Below, piece after piece: positions 59,828-64,000 of a stretch of DNA of 64,000 nt; the stretch's first letter is position 1, and the number at the start of each line of letters is the position of its first letter. The translations under genes and the position numbers were made by a program. Under the pieces are notes generated by a model, which saw only the letters and a list, made by a program, of their open reading frames with translations, was not told the origin of the DNA and did not search any database. Source of the stretch: Aquisalibacillus elongatus (GTDB lineage: Bacteria; Bacillota; Bacilli; Bacillales; Alkalibacillaceae); contig NZ_RKRF01000012.1 in NCBI RefSeq assembly GCF_003843875.1, positions 1 to 64,000 on the forward strand, written 5' to 3'.

Positions 59828-60424
59828 TCACTGAGTTAAATTGATTCCTCGAAAAGCAAATTCCATCGCATCTTCAAACACCTGCTCCGGAACTTCCTTA
59901 TCATCCCATAAGATCCATCTCATGCCGATAAACTGACCAATTCCCATTAAACAGAAGGCAATTGTCTCAGAATCTAAACGTCTGCACTCTCCTTTCTCCA
60001 TAGCATCTTCCAACGCCTTAATGAAACCAGCCGCTAGCTTTTCGTAATACCATCTATAAATCTCTGGATCGACGAGAACAGCCTGTTGGATGACACTATA
60101 TAAATTTTGATGATTTTTCACCCATTTAAAGAACGCTAGATATCCTTGTCTTTGGGTCGTTTCAAAATCTTCACTCCGGTCCATATGTTCTTTGATGTAG
60201 AGTCTTAGATCACGACTTAATTGGTAAACGAGTTCATCATAAATATCTTTTTTAGTCGGAAAATACTTATAAAAAGTTCCTTGAGCAACTCCCGCTCGCT
60301 GCGTAATATCAACAACGGATGTCTCAAAGTACCCCTTCTCACCGAAAATTTCTTCAGCTGTCGCTAAGATCTTCTTACGCGTTTCCTGTCCTTTTTTTGT
60401 TTGTGGTTGTTTAATTTGTGACAA
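59828..60424 (-). CDS. TetR-family transcriptional regulator
   Basis: This 198-residue regulator has the TetR helix-turn-helix at about 28-58 (TSVVDITQRAGVAQGTFYKYFPTKKDIY) and a C-terminal ligand and dimerisation domain rich in aromatic residues. As the first gene of the operon with ligase 2 it probably senses an acyl-CoA or related pathway metabolite. The TTG at 60424 is favoured because GAGGTGA lies 5 nt upstream; a GTG at 60433 overlaps that site. An inverted repeat over its -35 box fits autoregulation. Confidence 0.88.
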   Translation of the reverse strand: MSQIKQPQTKKGQETRKKILATAEEIFGEKGYFETSVVDITQRAGVAQGTFYKYFPTKKDIYDELVYQLSRDLRLYIKEHMDRSEDFETTQRQGYLAFFKWVKNHQNLYSVIQQAVLVDPEIYRWYYEKLAAGFIKALEDAMEKGECRRLDSETIAFCLMGIGQFIGMRWILWDDKEVPEQVFEDAMEFAFRGINLTQ

Positions 60425-60447
60425 GTGACTCACCTCTCACTTTTTAG

Positions 60448-60474
60448 ATTATAAAAAATATTCAGAAATGTCAA
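60448..60474 (-). promoter_or_regulatory. promoter of the TetR/ligase 2 operon
   Basis: On the minus strand a perfect TTGACA (60469-60474) and, 17 nt on, TAATCT; an overlapping TATAAT at 15 nt is an alternative -10. Confidence 0.6.
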
Positions 60475-60483
60475 TTGAATATT
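60457..60483. promoter_or_regulatory. candidate TetR operator
   Basis: Inverted repeat AATATTCA-N11-TGAATATT (60457-60464 and 60476-60483), enclosing the -35 box of the TetR gene. Size and position are typical of an autoregulatory TetR operator. Confidence 0.55.
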
Positions 60484-60492
60484 TAAATAAAT

Positions 60493-60518
60493 GGCTCTGT
60501 TAAAGTTTGTTGTTGATA
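60493..60518 (+). repeat. left terminal inverted repeat of the IS1595-like element
   Basis: Starts GGCTCTGTTAAAGTTT; matches the right end 61804-61829 on the opposite strand at 24 of 26 bases. Confidence 0.88.
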
Positions 60519-60519
60519 T

Positions 60520-60548
60520 TTGATTTATTAGAACAAACGTTCTATAAT
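60520..60548 (+). promoter_or_regulatory. promoter of the IS-borne gene with internal LexA-type box
   Basis: TTGATT (60520-60525), 17-nt spacer, perfect TATAAT (60543-60548). In the spacer GAACAAACGTTC (60531-60542) matches the Gram-positive LexA (DinR) core GAAC-N4-GTTC, inside a TAGAAC-N4-GTTCTA inverted repeat. A repressor bound there would block RNA polymerase. Confidence 0.6.
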
Positions 60549-60575
60549 AAGGTCAAATAAGTTGAGGTGGTAGTA

Positions 60576-61016
60576 GTGAGAGCCGTTGATATTGTAAAAG
60601 AAATTCAAAAACTTAACTCCGCAGAAAAGCATCGGTTAAAAGAATATTTAATCAATGCTCTTACTGCTTCCTCAATGACTGATAATTTCCTTGAGGAGTT
60701 TGCAGAACGCAAAAACAAAGAAGGGTATCAATGCCCCGATTGTGAATCAGAACACGTCGTTCGTTTTGGTAAGTATACGACGCTTGTTGGAGGCGATGAA
60801 GTGACAAAGCAACGTTATCGTTGTAAAGCTTGTCGAAAGACGTTCACCGACCTTACTAACACCGTTCTATACCGTAATCGCCATTTAGATAAATGGATAA
60901 AGTTCATCGAATGTATGATTGAAGGCTACTCTTTGAGAAAATCAGCATCACTGACTAAGGGTGTTACACACATTACTTTATTCTACTGGAGACATAAACT
61001 CATACTGATAAAGTAA
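60576..61016 (+). pseudogene. truncated IS1595-family transposase (zinc ribbon and helix region only)
   Basis: This 146-residue product has the IS1595-type N terminus: a helical segment, a zinc ribbon (CPDC about 44-47, CKAC about 72-75), the RKTFTDLTNTVLYRNRHLDKWIKFIECMIEGYSLRKSA stretch and a helix-turn-helix-like region. The DDE catalytic domain (about 150 further residues) is absent: the frame ends at YWRHKLILIK and no continuation was found in other frames. It cannot catalyse transposition but could bind the ends. The GTG at 60576 follows GAGGTGG. Confidence 0.8.
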
Positions 61017-61059
61017 CACGGAAATGCTATTTGTAATGGCTTTTACAAAGGGGCGTTCC

Positions 61060-61353
61060 ATGATTAACGATTTTTTAAACAATGTCACACCCATCATTAT
61101 CCCGATTTTATTTATGACACTTGGGTTTTATCTGGTTTATAAAAAAGGCTTAAATCAAACAAAAGTATTTTTGTCAGTTGGTGCATTAATAGGTTTAACA
61201 CTAGGGCTTGTATTAGCTATTTCATTCAATTTAGATATATTGAATAGTATCATAATTATTGGTGTATTTATTTTATTTGGAATAATGGTTTTAGCAATTT
61301 TAAACATCATTATGACAAAAGCTAAACAGCAGGAATTGAAACGGAAGAAGTGA
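61060..61353 (+). CDS. IS passenger gene 1: small membrane protein
   Basis: This 97-residue protein has three predicted membrane helices (about 8-24, 34-54, 58-80) and a basic C terminus (KAKQQELKRKK). No family was recognised. AAGGGG lies 6 nt before the ATG at 61060. It is followed after 4 nt by passenger gene 2. It occupies the place where the transposase DDE domain should be. A role in host membrane physiology, immunity or element biology cannot be told. Confidence 0.62.
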   Translation: MINDFLNNVTPIIIPILFMTLGFYLVYKKGLNQTKVFLSVGALIGLTLGLVLAISFNLDILNSIIIIGVFILFGIMVLAILNIIMTKAKQQELKRKK

Positions 61354-61357
61354 GACA

Positions 61358-61705
61358 ATGTTTTTTCCAGAAGCTACGGATATCACTGGTGTACAGTTTC
61401 GAATAGTTATAGTGATTGGGGTTTATTTGTTCGTTGTAATATTTGCTATATTTTATTCTCTGTATAAAATATCAATGATTTCTCAAAATAAGAGGTTTAA
61501 GAATATTTTTTTATTTGTAATGAGCATTCTTTTAAGAACGCCATTCCAAAAAGTAGAAAGTATTATTGGAGATAAAGAGGAATTTACTGTTAAAAGGATT
61601 TGGAAGGAAATATGGAAAGAAGTTTTTATTGTTACTTTCGCAACATTGTGGTTGTTTGGTGCATTATCTGCTGGATTTCATCAAATCCATGAGTTTAAAC
61701 AATAA
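61358..61705 (+). CDS. IS passenger gene 2: small membrane protein
   Basis: This 115-residue protein has an N-terminal membrane helix (about 14-37), a basic amphipathic middle (KRFKNIFLFVMSILL; FQKVESIIGDKEEF; KRIWKEIWKEV) and a C-terminal helix (about 92-108). No family was recognised. The ribosome binding site (GAAGTGAG) is at the end of passenger gene 1. Both genes are followed by a hairpin and terminator inside the element. Confidence 0.62.
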   Translation: MFFPEATDITGVQFRIVIVIGVYLFVVIFAIFYSLYKISMISQNKRFKNIFLFVMSILLRTPFQKVESIIGDKEEFTVKRIWKEIWKEVFIVTFATLWLFGALSAGFHQIHEFKQ

Positions 61706-61715
61706 TTTATCGCCG

Positions 61716-61747
61716 TTATTGAACTAACGGGGGCGTTAGTTCAATAA
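61716..61747. repeat. perfect 14-bp hairpin inside the IS element
   Basis: TTATTGAACTAACG (61716-61729) pairs with CGTTAGTTCAATAA (61734-61747), loop GGGG. It has no T run, so it is not a simple terminator. Confidence 0.75.
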
Positions 61748-61761
61748 GACAGTAAAACCAA

Positions 61762-61796
61762 CGGAACTTCTTGTTTTAAGGAAGTTCCGCTTTTTT
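61762..61796 (+). terminator. terminator of the IS passenger genes
   Basis: CGGAACTTC / GAAGTTCCG with a 10-nt loop, followed by C and six T. Confidence 0.85.
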
Positions 61797-61803
61797 CTGT
61801 ATT

Positions 61804-61829
61804 TATCAACACTAAACTTTAACAGAGCC
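61804..61829 (-). repeat. right terminal inverted repeat of the IS1595-like element
   Basis: On the minus strand it reads GGCTCTGTTAAAGTTT, then two mismatches, then TGTTGATA, matching the left end. Confidence 0.88.
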
Positions 61830-61842
61830 AAATAAATAAAAA

Positions 61843-61864
61843 ACACCTCAAAATAACGAGGTGT
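61843..61864 (-). terminator. terminator of the 88-residue protein gene
   Basis: ACACCTC / GAGGTGT with an 8-nt loop, followed on the minus strand by six T. The IS1595-like element inserted directly beyond it. Confidence 0.8.
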
Positions 61865-61871
61865 CAACATA

Positions 61872-62138
61872 TTAAGTATCACTCTCTTTATGACGTTCAG
61901 AATCTTCAACATAACCAACTTGATGTTTAGTATCTTCATTAGGTCTGTCTTTTTTCACTTCGGGAACAGTACCCATCGTAATATCGTCATAAGGTGTGTA
62001 GCTAATTAACGAATGATCTTCAGTTGTATAGTTGTTTGTATCACGGTGTTCTGAAGACTTCTTGTCCTTCTTTATATTGCGGAATAAAACAATTATAATT
62101 AATATAGGAATTATTAATGAAATCACATATCCTAACAC
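61872..62138 (-). CDS. small single-span membrane protein
   Basis: This 88-residue protein has an N-terminal membrane helix (about 2-20) followed by a hydrophilic, acidic/His-rich cytoplasmic tail. It was not recognised. The GTG start is fixed by GGGGGG 7 nt upstream. It lies 12 bp downstream of the large BTAD regulator gene, so it is probably cotranscribed with it, and ends with a terminator. Confidence 0.62.
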   Translation of the reverse strand: MLGYVISLIIPILIIIVLFRNIKKDKKSSEHRDTNNYTTEDHSLISYTPYDDITMGTVPEVKKDRPNEDTKHQVGYVEDSERHKESDT

Positions 62139-62150
62139 TTTTAATCCCCC

Positions 62151-64000
62151 CTAAATAAACTCCATTACCATATCATACATGTCTTGGGTCGTTTTCATCG
62201 GCTCGATCCCGAGTTCTTTTTCTAAAATCTCTTCACAACGTCTATACCATTTAATAGCTTGTGGTCGATTGTTTTGCTGATAATAACAGTACATGAGCAA
62301 CCGATACGCTTCCTCCCATGTTTGGTCTCTCGAAAGTATTTCCTGACACCAGTGTATACAGGTATGATAGTCTTCTAATCTAACAGAAACTTGAGCTAGT
62401 TTTTCAGCTCCTCTTAAAAATAAAACTTGCAAGCGCTCTCGTTCGTGAATTAACCAATCCACTGGCCGATGGTTAGATAAATAATCACCTTCATATAACT
62501 TTAAGGCTCTTAACAACAGCTCTTTTGATTTTTCAGGATGCCCCTCATCTAACCCTGATTGAATAAAATCTTCAAATAAATGGATGTCTAGTTCATAGCC
62601 AGACTGAGGGTTCAGCCGATATGAGCTTCCTGAACGTAAGATAAAGAACGAGTCCTCACGTGCTTTCCGGTGTGGCTCTAGGATCTTCAGCAAACCATTC
62701 AACGTCACTTTAAAGCTTTTGTTAGCTGCCGTTTCATCTTGGTCAGGCCATAGTTCATCAAAAATTTCTTCTTTCGTCATCGTCGTATGGCGATTTGTAA
62801 TTAAAAGTTCCAGCAATTCCTTAGACTTAGCTCTCGACCAATCCGAATCATTTACTTGTTCATTCGCAACAAACAGCTTAAATTCACCCAAAGCCTTGAT
62901 TCGAAGCGTATAACCAGGATGTCTCTCTAGATCGCCGAAACCTAATTCATAAATCATGCGTGTGACATACGTTTCATAAATACCTCGAGTTCGTGCCTGG
63001 TGTAACAGAGGTGCCATCAACTGTAAATCAATTGGTCCAAAATACGTACGTTTCTTTAGAAAATAGTCGTAAGAACCCGTCTGGAGGCGCCTTAGAAACT
63101 CTCGAATTTCTGAGTTAAACGTTTCATCATCATTAGTTTCAAATGCTAAGTAAGCTTTCCAGAAAGCAACAATCATTAATCCATAATCATCTTCACACGC
63201 TTCGAAATGATGCCTCGTCTCTTCTAACGATTCCAAAGCATAGTCATAACGTTTACAATGAACAGAAGCAATCGAAATACATAACCTGATTACCGCTGAT
63301 AGCCACATATCTTTGACAAGTTCAGTTTCTCGAAGTCCCATTTGCCCGGCATGATAAGCTTTTTCATACTCACCTGCTAAACCATATAACATACACAATC
63401 CCATATAAGGCTCTGCTTTCAAACGAGAAATGTTGAGCTGATCCATCAGTTCTAATGAATGTTCGTAACACTGGACAGATAATTCCCGATCATATCTTGG
63501 AATTAACTGAACAGCATGCCCCATTCTCATCCAGCCACAAGCCTCAATAAATAATGATTCATTTTCTATTCCTAATTGTAAACCTTGTTCTGCTAACGTT
63601 TTTCCGTCTTCTGCGTTCCCCATAAATGATTCAACAATGGATAACAAAATATCGGTCTCACGATAAGATTGAGGAAGGTGGTCTAATTCTTGTTTAGCTA
63701 ACTGTTCCTTTTTATCCATTAAAAACTGACGGGCTTGATATAATCTCCCTGTCCTTAAATAGATTCTAGCCTCTAAATTAGATTCATCCTCTCGAAGTTG
63801 AAAGGCTTTTGCTTTATCTAACCAAAATTCAGCTTTATTTGCATAACCTAGGTTGAGTAAATTTTCGCCTAACATATGATACAGACGAGCTTTCTCCTCA
63901 TTTTTCACATCTAATGGCTCTCGGTATTCAATGGCTTTTCTTAAAATATGATCTGCTTGATCCGGCCGTATCGTATCTAAGTAAATTCGTGCTTTGCCTT
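62151..64000 (-). CDS. BTAD-domain, MalT/SARP-type transcriptional regulator (partial, start beyond window)
   Basis: The frame is open to the window edge; the visible 616 residues are the C-terminal part of a large regulator. They comprise a long array of TPR-like helical repeats (for example the AEFWLDKAKAFQLREDESNLEARIYLRTGRLYQA region), then an OmpR-type winged helix (LKALGEFKLFVANEQV ... SKELLELLITNRHTTMTKEEIFDELWPD), then the bacterial transcriptional activation domain (YELDIHLFEDFIQSGLDEGH ... to the end). Such proteins usually carry an N-terminal NTPase domain. It could activate the neighbouring Liv/KAS cluster; direct TGTAAC repeats there are candidate sites. Confidence 0.87.
   Translation of the reverse strand, partial: GKARIYLDTIRPDQADHILRKAIEYREPLDVKNEEKARLYHMLGENLLNLGYANKAEFWLDKAKAFQLREDESNLEARIYLRTGRLYQARQFLMDKKEQLAKQELDHLPQSYRETDILLSIVESFMGNAEDGKTLAEQGLQLGIENESLFIEACGWMRMGHAVQLIPRYDRELSVQCYEHSLELMDQLNISRLKAEPYMGLCMLYGLAGEYEKAYHAGQMGLRETELVKDMWLSAVIRLCISIASVHCKRYDYALESLEETRHHFEACEDDYGLMIVAFWKAYLAFETNDDETFNSEIREFLRRLQTGSYDYFLKKRTYFGPIDLQLMAPLLHQARTRGIYETYVTRMIYELGFGDLERHPGYTLRIKALGEFKLFVANEQVNDSDWSRAKSKELLELLITNRHTTMTKEEIFDELWPDQDETAANKSFKVTLNGLLKILEPHRKAREDSFFILRSGSSYRLNPQSGYELDIHLFEDFIQSGLDEGHPEKSKELLLRALKLYEGDYLSNHRPVDWLIHERERLQVLFLRGAEKLAQVSVRLEDYHTCIHWCQEILSRDQTWEEAYRLLMYCYYQQNNRPQAIKWYRRCEEILEKELGIEPMKTTQDMYDMVMEFI

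Larger units (their letters stand above)
60493..61829 (+). mobile_element. IS1595-like element with defective transposase and passenger genes
   Basis: The 1,337-bp element is bounded by inverted repeats that match at 24 of 26 positions (GGCTCTGTTAAAGTTT, two mismatches, TGTTGATA) and by perfect 8-bp target duplications AAATAAAT (60485-60492, 61830-61837), the duplication length of the IS1595 family. It carries the N-terminal part of an IS1595-type transposase, two small membrane protein genes, a 14-bp perfect hairpin and a terminator. It lies between the TetR promoter and the terminator of the 88-residue protein gene. Intact duplications and ends suggest a fairly recent insertion, mobilised in trans. 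Confidence 0.88.

Noticed and set aside
60457-60483. FadR (YsiA) operator of fatty acid degradation
   Set aside because: The B. subtilis FadR site is TGAATGA with inverted TCATTCA and has the opposite half-site orientation; the repeat here is assigned only to the local TetR protein.
60493-61829. Defence or toxin-antitoxin system in the IS element
   Set aside because: The two membrane proteins have no recognisable toxin, antitoxin or immunity motif; only a neutral passenger call can be supported.
61736-61939. 67-residue protein on the minus strand at the right IS end
   Set aside because: It runs across the terminator, the inverted repeat and the target duplication, and has no ribosome binding site.

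Overview
The window looks like a chromosomal segment of an endospore-forming member of the Bacillaceae. The low GC content, GGAGG-type ribosome binding sites, a gamma-type SASP gene and long conserved gene order with the Bacillus subtilis 0.9-1.0 Mb region (ygxA, ygzB, perR, bcp, gsaB, ygaE, ygaD, ygaC; sspE, mutY, yfhP, yfhH, recX, yfhF; yfjP, pdaA; yfkF, yfkH, yfkI, yfkJ) all point there. A phenylalanine-hydroxylase-type enzyme and a type IV pilus cluster suggest a lineage away from B. subtilis, possibly one of the halophilic or alkaliphilic genera. The species cannot be read from the window.

Layout. Positions 1-240 hold tandem promoters and the leader of an rRNA operon that runs out of the window on the minus strand. 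From 540 to about 18,700 is the conserved housekeeping backbone: peroxide stress (perR, bcp), cobalamin adenosylation, heme synthesis, ABC export, spore protein, base-excision repair, recX. It is interrupted by two copies of a Bacillaceae interspersed repeat and by a tRNA-shaped leader in front of an acetyltransferase. From 18,818 to 20,690 is a YxlEFG-like ABC exporter. From 20,909 to 29,319 is a type IV pilus assembly locus: pilB, pilC, pilin, pilD, pilM, pilN, pilO on minus and three minor pilins on plus. From 29,437 to 47,789 are assorted backbone genes: DNA glycosylase, pdaA, transporters, LMW phosphatase, PlsC, SRAP, aromatic amino acid hydroxylase, MreBH and an ABC-2 exporter.

From 47,833 to 60,424 is an all-minus-strand metabolic cluster. 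It has a TetR regulator, two AMP-forming acyl ligases, two unusual KAS III-like enzymes (Cys-His-His instead of Cys-His-Asn), a complete Liv-type ABC importer, an alpha/beta hydrolase and a FabG-type reductase. The likely job is uptake, CoA activation and C-C bond chemistry on an unknown carboxylic acid. A large BTAD-type regulator runs off the right edge. A 1,337-bp IS1595-like element with perfect 8-bp target duplications sits upstream of the TetR gene. Its transposase keeps only the N-terminal zinc ribbon and helix region, and two small membrane protein genes fill the rest.

Most interesting signals: (1) a 72-nt tRNA-like fold followed by alternative hairpins and a terminator that also sequesters the ribosome binding site of a GNAT gene; (2) four intergenic arrays of degenerate 21-bp tandem repeats; (3) a structured repeat family always lying between convergent genes, one copy of which lost 109 bp between 8-bp direct repeats; (4) a LexA-type box inside the promoter of the IS-borne gene; (5) a shared direct repeat TGTAAC-N5-TGTAAC upstream of two promoters of the Liv/KAS cluster, next to a BTAD regulator; (6) a probable ~105-nt sRNA between gsaB and ygaE. 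No prophage, CRISPR array or recognisable defence system was seen.
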